Source of the DNA: Telluria sp042683405
Lineage (GTDB): Bacteria > Pseudomonadota > Gammaproteobacteria > Burkholderiales > Burkholderiaceae_D
Direction: 5' to 3'
DNA length: 64,000 nucleotides
Assembly (NCBI RefSeq): GCF_042683405.1
Contig: NZ_JBHUJS010000012.1
Span: 62,001-126,000 of the forward strand
Positions 1 through 7,368 of the stretch are shown one piece after another. A program made the position numbers and the translations under genes. Position 1 is the stretch's first letter, and each line of letters opens with the position of its first letter. Below the pieces are notes generated by a model. It was given only the letters and a program-made list of their open reading frames with translations, searched no databases and was not told the DNA's origin.

Positions 1-291
1 ACTGGCAAGCGGTTCACCGAGTTTGGCGGGCGCGTGGTGCACGACTACTTCCTGCCGACTATCGAAACCGCTCTCTTCCTGCTGGCTGGCGATAACCTCG
101 AACTCCGCTTGCGGCTGCGCCGGCTACTCGCGCCCGCTGGCAGGCTGGTGTCGTCCGGCCTACTCGACTGCGAAGCAGGCCAGCCCGGCCTGCCGGACGG
201 CGCGCCGCCGCTGCGACTCTCCAGCGACGGGCTCGCGCGGCTGTTGGGCGAGGCAGCCAGCTGCGAGCGTGCGCTACGGGCCGGCATTTGA
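1..291 (+). pseudogene. Truncated 3' fragment, possibly of a winged-helix AAA+ ATPase
   Basis: The frame is open from the first base of the window and ends at a TGA at 289-291, so the 5' end lies outside. The visible 96 residues contain an alternating Leu/Arg pattern followed by a segment reading RLVSSGLL and later LRLSSDGLARLLG. This spacing resembles the winged-helix region that precedes the catalytic AAA domain in some large bacterial ATPases, but no Walker motif is visible before the stop. If the resemblance is right, the gene is cut short and is a pseudogene. It could equally be the end of an unrelated protein. Between 292 and 539 I find no convincing gene; a 47-codon frame starting at 301 is too weak to call. 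Confidence 0.3.
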
Positions 292-539
292 AGGGACACG
301 ATGAAGTTACTGTCATGCCTGCTCTTGGCTGCGTGGCATCCACTGGGTGTTCCGATATGGCGACGTCCCGGCATGAGACCCTGGCAGCAGCCCGGGACGA
401 GACCATGTCGGAACAGACTATGGGATGGTGAGTCACCAGTGTAATCCCTTAGGAGGGAAAATGACCGCTGCTATCGGTTGCTAACGCCAAGGGGCCGCTA
501 TCGACCCGGAGGGTACATACCAGCGCCCGGTATTTTCGA

Positions 540-1100
540 TTAGGCTTTGACCGTTACACGCTCAACGGCGGGGTATTCCAGGAGTGGGGCAAAATCGAGC
601 TTCCAGATGTCGAGTTCATACAGCCTACGGTTTTGGTCCGCGTTGAGTGCAATTCTCACGGAAACCCCATCGCAATCGACGTACTCTGCCTCCACAAGAC
701 AACTACCTAACCACCTTGGCTCGTTCCCTGCGAATCCCAGACCGCCCATACCACCATCGTCCATGTCGCGCACCTGGGCACCCGCCAGTTGATGAAGCAG
801 CTGCTCACCTCCGCTTACGTGCCCAAGGAGAGCACGTATGAGTGACTCCTCTTCAATACGGAGGGGGCGCAGGTCGTCTTGATCTTGGTTTGACCTCACA
901 TTCCGCACCTGTTTACGCCAAGCATCCCGGGCCTGAAGCAATGAATTTTGATTCGCACCGCCGGGATAATAGGGATCCGTCGAATGTACTGGATCGTCTT
1001 CCCATTTGCACAGGTGGCAAATCTCATACGCTCCAACCTCTGTGATCGTAGGCTGACCGCAGCAAGGGCAACGGAGAAGGGAGTCGTCTTGAGGTGACAT
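540..1100 (-). CDS. CPCC-type cysteine-rich domain fused to a DUF6984-like domain
   Basis: This 186-residue protein starts with RCPCCGQ and a second CHLC knuckle (about residues 10-33), followed by WEDDPV and DPYYPGGAN. That is the signature of the CPCC family, a small zinc-ribbon-like domain of unknown function. From about residue 77 the sequence changes to a second module with DMDDGGMGG and YELDIWKLDFAPL, which I match from memory to DUF6984 proteins. The fusion implies the two domains act together, but no activity is known. A GGAG sits six bases before the ATG. The gene begins 17 bp after the stop of the upstream TPR gene on the same strand, so the two may share a transcript. The family assignment for the second half is less sure than for the first. 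Confidence 0.7.
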   Translation of the reverse strand: MSPQDDSLLRCPCCGQPTITEVGAYEICHLCKWEDDPVHSTDPYYPGGANQNSLLQARDAWRKQVRNVRSNQDQDDLRPLRIEEESLIRALLGHVSGGEQLLHQLAGAQVRDMDDGGMGGLGFAGNEPRWLGSCLVEAEYVDCDGVSVRIALNADQNRRLYELDIWKLDFAPLLEYPAVERVTVKA

Positions 1101-1117
1101 CTATGCTCCGGCCTGAC

Positions 1118-2197
1118 TCAGCGACTCAGGCCGCACTGCCAGGTCGACGCGCTGTTGCCGGCGCTGGCGCCGTTGAACATGATCGTGATCTCGGGCGTCT
1201 TACCGTCCAGGCCATAGCTGCCGACCCCGCCCCGCCCGCCGATATCTCCGCCGCTGAAGTCGATGCGATGGGTGGCCGGGTCGTATCGGTAATTCGCCAC
1301 CACGCCGCCCCGGTAGAGACGGTAGCGTCCACCCGCCATCAGCACCAGGGAGCCACGGTCCTGGTCGCGGAACTGGGGGTTGGCGCCGGTCCCCTGCCAG
1401 ACAGGCTGCTTGCAGAGGTAGGTGCCCAGCGGTGGCGGCGACGTCGGCGGGCAATTCGGGTTGCTGCCACCGCATTCGGCTTTGACGGCGGCGACGCCGG
1501 TGGGCGCGCGCACGCTCTTGCAACCGTAGCCGAGGTTGGAGGGGTTGCCCTTGCCATAGGCGTCGGCGCTGACGCGATAGTACGGGCAGGCGCCGCCGTC
1601 GGCGGCGGTCACCACGCCAGGGATCCAGAAGCCGTTGCGGTATTCGACCTCGACCGCGTCACCGGGCTGGAACACGCGCGGTGAGGCGGGAGCGGGCGCC
1701 GGCGCCGGAGCAGGTGCGGGCGCGCGCGGTGGCGCCGGCGTAGCTACCGGCGCCTGCGGCGCGGGTGCGCGCGGCGGAGCCGGCAGGGCCACTGGCGCTT
1801 GCGGCGCGGGCGCACCCGGAGGCAGCGGCAAGGCCGGGGACGGCGCCGCGGGTGCAGGCGCGGTCGCCAGCCAGGCGTCGGCCTGCGCCTTGAGCGATGG
1901 ATCGAGCTGCACGGCCCTTGCGAAGAACTCACGCGCCTCGTCCGCACGGCGGTCGCGCATCAGCGCCGTCGCCAGCAGGAACTGGTACTCGGCGTTGTTA
2001 GGCTTGAGCATCGCGGCCTGGCGGAAGTTGGTCGCGGCCATGCCGAAGTTCTGGGCAGCGTAGGCCTCACGGCCGTAGTTGATGTAGCTTTCCGGGGAGC
2101 CGGGCGCCTGCGCGTACGCAGGTCCGCCGGCAAAGGCCAGCAACAATCCTGTCGCCACGAGGAAGGATCGAATCGGCGATCGCTTGCTATGTCTCAT
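1118..2197 (-). CDS. Secreted TPR protein with Pro/Ala-rich linker and Cys-containing C-terminal domain
   Basis: I place the start at 2197 because the protein then begins with a typical signal peptide (MRHSKRSPIR, a hydrophobic stretch, cleavage near AYAQA). An upstream in-frame start would run back through the rplI terminator. The 359-residue product has a TPR-like helical region (about residues 35-105, with SYINYGREAYAAQNF and later DPSLKAQADAWL). A long low-complexity linker built from repeated Pro/Ala units follows (about 110-185). The C-terminal domain (about 190-359) begins GDAVEVEYRNGFW, looks SH3/Tudor-like, and carries several cysteines that could form disulfides. It is probably periplasmic and a scaffold for protein contacts. 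I do not recognise the C-terminal family and no enzyme motif is seen. Confidence 0.7.
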   Translation of the reverse strand: MRHSKRSPIRSFLVATGLLLAFAGGPAYAQAPGSPESYINYGREAYAAQNFGMAATNFRQAAMLKPNNAEYQFLLATALMRDRRADEAREFFARAVQLDPSLKAQADAWLATAPAPAAPSPALPLPPGAPAPQAPVALPAPPRAPAPQAPVATPAPPRAPAPAPAPAPAPASPRVFQPGDAVEVEYRNGFWIPGVVTAADGGACPYYRVSADAYGKGNPSNLGYGCKSVRAPTGVAAVKAECGGSNPNCPPTSPPPLGTYLCKQPVWQGTGANPQFRDQDRGSLVLMAGGRYRLYRGGVVANYRYDPATHRIDFSGGDIGGRGGVGSYGLDGKTPEITIMFNGASAGNSASTWQCGLSR

Positions 2198-2333
2198 GTC
2201 GAATGGATGAGTTGGTGGAGGACGACCGATTGTAGCAGCAGTAGCGAAACTATTGGAAACGCCAGCCTGCCGTCCCTGCCCCCCCCTGTTGGCATGCGCA
2301 GAGGCACGGGAGCCGCCGTCCGAAACGCGGACG

Positions 2334-2360
2334 AAAAAAAAGCCGGGCGAACCCGGCTTC
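2334..2360 (-). terminator. Rho-independent terminator after rplI
   Basis: On the minus strand the sequence is a stem AGCCGGGT / ACCCGGCT with a short loop followed by a run of eight T. It lies about 20 bp after the rplI stop and closes the rpsF–priB–rpsR–rplI operon. Confidence 0.85.
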
Positions 2361-2379
2361 TTTCCGTGCAAAGCAGCTA

Positions 2380-2832
2380 TTAGGCTGCTTCGCCCTGCAC
2401 AGCGATGGTCACGTCGACGACGACGTCGGTGTGCAGTGCAACTGCAACCGGGTGCTCGCCGGTGGTCTTCAGAGGACCGGTCGGCATGCGCACTTGCGCC
2501 TTCTCGACAGCGAAACCTTGCTTGGACAGCGCTTCAGCGATGTCGAAGTTCGTCACGGAACCGAACAGGCGGCCGTCCACGCCCGCTTTTTGCGAGATGG
2601 TGATGGTCATGCCGTTCAGCTTTTCGCCCTGTGCCTGCGAAGCGGACAGCTTTTCAGCTGCTGCTTTTTCCAGGTCGGCGCGCTTGGTTTCGAACTCGGC
2701 CACTGCTGCGGCGGTCGCGCGGCGTGCCTTCTTTTGCGGGATCAGGAAGTTACGTGCGTAGCCGTCCTTGACCTTCACCACGTCGCCCAGGTTGCCGACG
2801 TTAACAACTTTTTCCAACAGGATGATTTGCAT
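2380..2832 (-). CDS. rplI: 50S ribosomal protein L9
   Basis: The 150-residue product begins MQIILLEKVVNVGNLGDVV and continues through VKDGYARNFLIP, the canonical N-terminal RNA-binding domain of bL9. A charged connecting helix follows (about residues 45-75) and then the C-terminal domain with DGRLFGSVTNFDIA. Length matches the family (about 148-150). L9 binds 23S rRNA at the base of the L1 stalk and helps maintain reading frame. It is the last gene of the rpsF operon, 30 bp after rpsR, and is followed by a strong terminator. Codon choice differs from neighbouring metabolic genes (more GCT/GCA for alanine), as is usual for highly expressed genes. Confidence 0.98.
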   Translation of the reverse strand: MQIILLEKVVNVGNLGDVVKVKDGYARNFLIPQKKARRATAAAVAEFETKRADLEKAAAEKLSASQAQGEKLNGMTITISQKAGVDGRLFGSVTNFDIAEALSKQGFAVEKAQVRMPTGPLKTTGEHPVAVALHTDVVVDVTIAVQGEAA

Positions 2833-2862
2833 AATTTTTCTCCAGGTTCTCTGCGCAGGCGA

Positions 2863-3147
2863 TTAAGCGTTGTGCAGGTCGGTGTATGGCAGCAGGGCGA
2901 GGTAGCGCGCGCGCTTGATCGCGGTGTCCACCTGGCGCTGGTAGTGCGCCTTGGTGCCGGTCAGGCGTGCTGGCATGATCTTGCCGTTTTCCTGGACGAA
3001 GTCCTTCAGGGTGTCGACGTCTTTGTAGTCAACTTGCTCAACGCCAGCGGCGGTGAAGCGGCAGAACTTCTTGCGCTTGAACAGTGGGTTCTGTTGTTTG
3101 CGCTTCTCTTTCATCTTGTTCTTGTCGAACTTTTTACCGAATGCCAT
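2863..3147 (-). CDS. rpsR: 30S ribosomal protein S18
   Basis: The 94-residue product contains the S18 core: FKRKKFCRFTAAGVEQVDYKD, IMPARLTGTKAHYQRQVDTA and IKRARYLALLPY. The basic N-terminal extension (MAFGKKFDKNKMKEKRKQQ) is longer than in E. coli (75 residues) but usual in Burkholderiales. S18 pairs with S6 on the 30S platform, which fits its place in the operon with rpsF. It starts 20 bp after priB and ends 30 bp before rplI. Confidence 0.98.
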   Translation of the reverse strand: MAFGKKFDKNKMKEKRKQQNPLFKRKKFCRFTAAGVEQVDYKDVDTLKDFVQENGKIMPARLTGTKAHYQRQVDTAIKRARYLALLPYTDLHNA

Positions 3148-3167
3148 TTCGAGGCTCCTGTATCTAT

Positions 3168-3452
3168 CTAATTAAAGTCAATGATGTGGAACACTAAGCT
3201 TTTGCTGTTGCGGTTCTTTTTCGCCAGGAAGCCGGTGAACTGGTAGGTTGCCCCCAGTTCCGCCCTGCTCATCCGACCTGAAATTTCGCCTGCGGCGAGC
3301 GCGGCTATTTCAAAATCGACCTGCCTGGCCACCCCTGCCTCCACCTGCTGCGAGCTATGCTGCAGCGTGGCGCCGGTAATCGGCACGCCGGCCGGGGTGT
3401 AGCGCAGTATGTCGCGCTCGATGATCGTCGCAACAACGACGAGCTGGTTCAC
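3168..3452 (-). CDS. priB: Primosomal replication protein N (PriB)
   Basis: This 94-residue OB-fold protein (MNQLVVVATIIERDILRYTPAGVP through AELGATYQFTGFLAKKNRNS) is PriB, a single-stranded-DNA-binding partner of PriA in replication restart. The start codon is GTG and directly follows the rpsF stop (TAA then GTG), so translation is probably coupled to rpsF. The position rpsF–priB–rpsR–rplI is the standard one in beta- and gammaproteobacteria. The C-terminal LVFHIIDFN is also typical. Confidence 0.95.
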   Translation of the reverse strand: MNQLVVVATIIERDILRYTPAGVPITGATLQHSSQQVEAGVARQVDFEIAALAAGEISGRMSRAELGATYQFTGFLAKKNRNSKSLVFHIIDFN

Positions 3453-3836
3453 TTAGGCCGCTGGAGCAGCTGCTTGTGCAGCTTCTGCGCGGTGGCTCTT
3501 GGCTGCGTCTTCGCGTTGTACCGACTTCATCATCGGCGACGGTGCGGTTTCAGCCTTCTTCATTTTCACGGTCAGGTGACGCAGCACGGCATCATTGAAT
3601 TTGAATGCGGTTTCCAGCTCGACCAGGGTCTCGTTGTCGCACTCGATGTTCATGCAGATGTAGTGTGCCTTTGGCAGCTTCTGGATCTGGTATGCCATCT
3701 GGCGGCGGCCCCAGTCTTCCACGCGATGGACGTTACCGCCACGGGTCGTGACCGTGGTCTTGTAGCGCTCGATCATCGCCGGAACTTGCTCGCTCTGGTC
3801 CGGGTGGACGATAAAAACGATTTCATAATGACGCAT
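3453..3836 (-). CDS. rpsF: 30S ribosomal protein S6
   Basis: The start is set at 3836 because the product then begins MRHYEIVFIVHPDQSEQ, the canonical S6 N-terminus, with a strong Shine–Dalgarno (TTAAGGAGTT) seven bases upstream. The 127 residues include VEDWGRRQMAYQIQKLPKAHY and end in an Ala/Glu-rich tail typical of the family. S6 binds 16S rRNA as a heterodimer with S18. It is the first gene of the ribosomal operon and has a near-consensus sigma-70 promoter about 75 bp upstream. Confidence 0.98.
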   Translation of the reverse strand: MRHYEIVFIVHPDQSEQVPAMIERYKTTVTTRGGNVHRVEDWGRRQMAYQIQKLPKAHYICMNIECDNETLVELETAFKFNDAVLRHLTVKMKKAETAPSPMMKSVQREDAAKSHRAEAAQAAAPAA

Positions 3837-3910
3837 CAATAACTCCTTAAGGACGTTTAAACAAATGCCCACCCCGGCGTCAAGACGGGTGTGGGAAGGG
3901 AAAGCCGGCA

Positions 3911-3939
3911 ATTATAACGCGATCGGCGCTGCGGTTCAA
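3911..3939 (-). promoter_or_regulatory. Sigma-70 promoter of the rpsF operon
   Basis: On the minus strand there is TTGAAC, a 17-bp spacer and TATAAT (–35 at 3939-3934, –10 at 3916-3911). This is an almost perfect housekeeping promoter. The predicted start of transcription is near 3904, giving a leader of about 67 nt before the rpsF ATG. Such strength fits a ribosomal protein operon. Confidence 0.85.
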
Positions 3940-4106
3940 GTAGGGGAGTATCCGCTCGGAAACGCGCGCTGCGCGGATACCCCTAGGGGGTATGCGGTTT
4001 GCACGGAAGCGGCGCGAAAAACAGGGGGAGTATGCGGGCGCCCGTGGGCGCGGACGGCGGTGTGGGGGCACCGGCGCCGTCCGCGCCCGGGCGGTACTGC
4101 GCTTGC

Positions 4107-4547
4107 TCAGCGGCCGGCCAGGTGGCGCGGCTCGTTGTCCAGGATCGTCAGCGTGGTGTGCGCGGCGCGCAGGGTGGCGGCGTCGGTCGCGAAGATGCGG
4201 GTCGGCGCCGGGCGCGACATGCGCTTGTACGCTTCGCGCCTGCTGCGCGGGCCGAATTCGTCCGGCGGCAGCGTGATCCGCACCACCCCGCCTACCACGC
4301 GCGCCGGGTTGTTCGGGTACTGGTAACCGGTGTCTTCCGGCCAGCTGGACGGCGACGGCGACGGCGCCGCCAGCTGCGGACTGCCGTTCTCGTCGGTCGG
4401 CACGACCACCACCGCGTTCGGGCAAGGCATGTCGGTCAAGGTGACGCGGCCCTGCTCATCGGTGCATTTAACGACGTCCGCCTGGGCCAGGCCGGCGGGC
4501 CCGGCCACGCACGCGGCCCACAATGCAAGTATGGGAATGCGTTTCAT
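4107..4547 (-). CDS. Secreted DUF4124-like protein
   Basis: The 146-residue product has a signal peptide (MKRIPILALWAACVAGPAGLAQA) followed by DVVKCTDEQGRVTLTDMPCP. That is the DUF4124 pattern: a short beta-rich module with two cysteines, found in many periplasmic proteins of beta- and gammaproteobacteria. A Pro/Ser-rich linker (about 60-72) and a C-terminal region with an Arg-rich stretch (FGPRSRREAYKRMSR) follow. The function of the family is unknown. The gene is divergent from lexA and shares its upstream region. A weak AGGA ribosome site precedes the ATG. Confidence 0.7.
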   Translation of the reverse strand: MKRIPILALWAACVAGPAGLAQADVVKCTDEQGRVTLTDMPCPNAVVVVPTDENGSPQLAAPSPSPSSWPEDTGYQYPNNPARVVGGVVRITLPPDEFGPRSRREAYKRMSRPAPTRIFATDAATLRAAHTTLTILDNEPRHLAGR

Positions 4548-4685
4548 GATGATGTCCTTTTGTCTATGTTGACATCATCGCGCGGCACCGCCCTCCCCTC
4601 TGTTCGCCCTCCCACAAAGCCCTGTAGGACCGCAGCGCGTCAGAATGCAGGCATAGACCACATTTTCCTTGCATTATGCGAAATA

Positions 4686-4701
4686 CTGTACAAAAATACA
4701 G
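4686..4701. promoter_or_regulatory. LexA operator (SOS box) upstream of lexA
   Basis: CTGT-N8-ACAG (CTGTACAAAAATACAG) lies 28 bp before the lexA ATG. It matches the betaproteobacterial/E. coli-type LexA consensus and overlaps a candidate promoter (TTGCAT at 4669-4674, A-rich –10 near 4692). Autorepression of lexA is therefore expected. Confidence 0.9.
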
Positions 4702-4728
4702 GCTGGTCTAACATACAGCCGAATAACC

Positions 4729-5364
4729 ATGCTCAAGCTCACCGCCCGGCAGGAACAAATCCTCAACCTGATCAAGGAAGCCATCGACAACACCGGCTTC
4801 CCGCCGACCCGCGCGGAAATCGCGCAGGAGCTGGGCTTCAAGTCCGCCAACGCGGCCGAAGAGCACCTGCAGGCGCTGGCGCGCAAGGGCGCGATCGAGA
4901 TCTCGCCGGGCACCTCGCGCGGCATCCGCCTGCTGGGCGCGGCCGCCGAGGCGCCGCCTGCGGTGCCGGCTGCGCTGATGATGGCGCTGCCGCTGGTGGG
5001 CCGGGTCGCCGCGGGTTCGCCGATCCTTGCGACCGAGCATGTGGAAGCGACCTACAGCGTGGATGCGGCCATGTTCTCGGCCAAGCCGGACTTCCTGCTG
5101 AAGGTGCGCGGCTGGTCGATGCGCGATGCCGGCATCAACGACGGCGATTTGCTGGCGGTGAAAAAGGTGGACAGCGCGAAGAACGGCCAGATCGTGGTCG
5201 CCCGCATCAACGACGACGTCACGGTCAAGCGCTACCGCAAGACCGGCTCGACCATCGAGCTGCTGCCGGAGAACCCGGACTTCAAGATCATTACCGTCAA
5301 TCCGGAGGCGGATGACTTTGCGCTGGAAGGCCTGGCGGTCGGCCTGATGCGCACCTGGCATTAA
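4729..5364 (+). CDS. lexA: SOS repressor LexA
   Basis: The 211-residue product begins MLKLTARQEQILNLIKEAI. An N-terminal winged helix (about 1-70, FPPTRAEIAQELGF) is followed by the S24 self-cleavage domain. The cleavage bond is Ala95-Gly96 in GRVAAGSP, and the catalytic pair is Ser130 (RGWSMRDAG) and Lys167 (VTVKRYR). On DNA damage RecA filaments stimulate self-cleavage and the SOS genes are released. I use the ATG at 4729; a longer in-frame start at 4669 would place the SOS box inside the gene. The gene is followed by a REP-like inverted repeat. Confidence 0.98.
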   Translation: MLKLTARQEQILNLIKEAIDNTGFPPTRAEIAQELGFKSANAAEEHLQALARKGAIEISPGTSRGIRLLGAAAEAPPAVPAALMMALPLVGRVAAGSPILATEHVEATYSVDAAMFSAKPDFLLKVRGWSMRDAGINDGDLLAVKKVDSAKNGQIVVARINDDVTVKRYRKTGSTIELLPENPDFKIITVNPEADDFALEGLAVGLMRTWH

Positions 5365-5374
5365 GAAATTGGTT

Positions 5375-5475
5375 GTCGTCCCAGCGAAGGCTGGGACCCA
5401 TACGGAGTTTCCGGGCTTTTGGCCTGTTCCACTGAACGAACGGTGTATGGATCCCAGCTTTCGCTGGGATGACTA
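5375..5475. repeat. REP-like paired palindrome (copy 1)
   Basis: Two hairpins face each other. GTCGTCCCAGCG-AAGG-CTGGGACCCATAC is on the left and GTATGGATCCCAGC-TTTC-GCTGGGATGAC on the right, with about 40 bp of unrelated sequence between. The outer ends are reverse complements of one another. The element sits between the convergent lexA and the following minus-strand gene. Similar elements occur at 20133-20215, 51377-51474 and, as a half copy, 53311-53340. Confidence 0.75.
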
Positions 5476-5530
5476 TCGCTCGCGTTAAAGGCCAGGGAGC
5501 GTCCCCTGCCGGGGACAGCCCCTGTCGACC

Positions 5531-6097
5531 TTAGTGGCCGGCGCTCGGGATGGTGGTGGGGCGGCGCACCCGGTCCCCGCCGTACTCTTCCTGGATATGC
5601 TTGGTTGTCTCGTTGTGATCCTTGACCCAGGCATCCGTCGCGACGCGCCAGGCATCGTAGTCCGCCATGATGGTCTTGGCCTTGACGCTGGCCGTCAGCC
5701 CTACTTCCGCCTGCGCCGCCTTGATGCGCGCAATCGCCTTCTCCCTCTCCTCCGGCGTCATCAGCGCGAACACGTCCTTCGGGATGCGCGCTTCCGGCGC
5801 TTCCTTCTTGTTCAGGTTATCGACGAAGCGGTTGTAGCAGTGCTGCCATTTGGTGACGCGCTCGCCCACCGCCGTGATCTCGGCATTGTCCTTGGAGATC
5901 TGCGGAATGCGCGGCGTGCGGCAGGCGAACTCGCCCGACTTGAGCTCGTACCCGTCGTAGCGCGTGGTCCACTGCTCGATCTCGGCCTTGCGCGCCTCGC
6001 GCTGCTGCGCCAATTCGGGCGTCACCGGCTTCGACTGCCCGGCGGCGAATACTGGGGCGCTGATCGCCAGCGCAAAGCAGAACAGGAATTTGGTCAT
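5531..6097 (-). CDS. Secreted protein of unknown function
   Basis: The start at 6097 gives a clear signal peptide (MTKFLFCFALAISAPVFAAG). The same frame is open much further upstream but there it is only a shadow of metZ. The mature part of the 188-residue protein is hydrophilic and helical, rich in Lys/Glu (for example EEREKAIARIKAAQAE). It has two cysteines (FACRTP and WQHCYN) that may form a disulfide. I do not recognise the family. It follows metZ by 38 bp on the same strand and could be cotranscribed with it. Nothing indicates an enzymatic role. Confidence 0.65.
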   Translation of the reverse strand: MTKFLFCFALAISAPVFAAGQSKPVTPELAQQREARKAEIEQWTTRYDGYELKSGEFACRTPRIPQISKDNAEITAVGERVTKWQHCYNRFVDNLNKKEAPEARIPKDVFALMTPEEREKAIARIKAAQAEVGLTASVKAKTIMADYDAWRVATDAWVKDHNETTKHIQEEYGGDRVRRPTTIPSAGH

Positions 6098-6135
6098 GTT
6101 GTCGTCGGAGGTCAGTGGGTCGGTCGGTTGATCGG

Positions 6136-7368
6136 TTATGCGTCCAGCGCGTTGCGGAAGTCCGCCAGCAGGTCGTCCTGGTCTTCGATGCCGACCGAGA
6201 CGCGGATCAGCGATTCGGCGATCCCCATCTGCGCGCGGCGCTCGGCGCCCATCTCGAAGAAGATCGTATGCGCCACCGGGATGACCAGCGTGCGCGTATC
6301 GCCCAGGTTGCTGGCCGGGATGCCGACCGTCATGCGGTTCAGGTAATCGAAGCAGTCGATGCCGTCCTTCAGCTCGAACGACAGCAGCGAGCCGCAGCTG
6401 CGGAACAGCGAAGCGGCCAGCGCGTGCTGCGGATGGGATTCCAGGCCGGGGTAGTACACATGGGCCACGCGCGGATCCGCTTCCAGCATGCGCGCCAGCG
6501 CCAAGGCATTGGACGCGGCGCGCTCCATGCGCAGCGCCAGCGTCTCGGCGCCCACCGCGATGTGGTGCGCCGCTTCCGGACCGAGCGCCGCGCCGAAGTC
6601 GCGCAGCGCCTTGGCGCGCAGCTGCGCCAGGCCCCACATGCGCGGCGGGTTCTTCTTGTAGCTGTCGAAGATGTTGGGGTACGCCTGCCAGTCGTAGGCG
6701 CCCGTATCGGTGATGCAGCCGCCCAGCGCATTGCCATGGCCGCCGATCGACTTGGTCAATGCATTGACCACCAGCCCCGCGCCCACGTCCTTCGGGCGGA
6801 ACAGGTAGGGCGTGGTCATGGTGTTGTCCACCACGTACAGGATACCGCGCTCGGCGCACAGCTGGCCGATGCGTGCCAGGTCGGCGACCTGGGTGCGCGG
6901 ATTGGCGATCGTCTCGACGAACACCAGGCGGGTCCGCGGCGTGATGGCCGCTGCCACATTGGCCACGTCGGTCGCATCGGCAAAGCTCACGCCCACGCCC
7001 TGCCCCGCCACCGTATTCCACAGGCTGTTGGTGTTCCCGAACAGGAAGCTGGACGACACCACGTGGTCGCCCGCGCGCAGCAGCGCCTGGAACAGCGCGC
7101 CGATCGCGCCCATGCCAGTGGCAAAGCAGATCGATCCCACGCCCTGCTCCATGCGCGTGACCTTTTCTTCCAGCGCAGCCACGGTCGGGTTGCCCTGGCG
7201 TCCGTAGCGGAAGCCCGGCTCCTTGCCCTGGAAGACCGATGCCAGCTGGCGCGCATCCGCGTAGCCGAAGGCTACCGAGGTGTGCACCGGCTTGTGCAGG
7301 GAGCCGGCTTCCACCGCCTTCTGGCGGTCGCCGTGCAGGATGGTGGTGGTGAAGCCGGGCTGCTTCAT
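6136..7368 (-). CDS. metZ: O-succinylhomoserine sulfhydrylase
   Basis: The 410-residue protein is a PLP enzyme of the Cys/Met metabolism family. Visible signatures are FRYGRQGNPTVAALE near the N-terminus, DNTMTTPYLFRP, and the PLP lysine in NALTKSIGGHGNALGG. It makes homocysteine from O-succinylhomoserine and sulfide in methionine synthesis. The ATG overlaps the purF stop by four bases (ATGA), so translation is coupled. The purF–metZ adjacency is standard in Burkholderiales and supports MetZ over the related MetB or MetY, although the substrate cannot be proved from sequence alone. Confidence 0.92.
   Translation of the reverse strand: MKQPGFTTTILHGDRQKAVEAGSLHKPVHTSVAFGYADARQLASVFQGKEPGFRYGRQGNPTVAALEEKVTRMEQGVGSICFATGMGAIGALFQALLRAGDHVVSSSFLFGNTNSLWNTVAGQGVGVSFADATDVANVAAAITPRTRLVFVETIANPRTQVADLARIGQLCAERGILYVVDNTMTTPYLFRPKDVGAGLVVNALTKSIGGHGNALGGCITDTGAYDWQAYPNIFDSYKKNPPRMWGLAQLRAKALRDFGAALGPEAAHHIAVGAETLALRMERAASNALALARMLEADPRVAHVYYPGLESHPQHALAASLFRSCGSLLSFELKDGIDCFDYLNRMTVGIPASNLGDTRTLVIPVAHTIFFEMGAERRAQMGIAESLIRVSVGIEDQDDLLADFRNALDA

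Noticed and set aside
301..444. 47-codon frame beginning MKLLSCLLLAAWHPLG with an AAGGG upstream
   Set aside because: The later residues look random (Arg/Pro/Trp-rich) and there is no further support. It may be a chance frame after a truncated gene.
6097..7021. Upstream extension of the small secreted protein gene through metZ
   Set aside because: The frame is open but overlaps the well-supported metZ on the same strand. A signal peptide begins at 6097.
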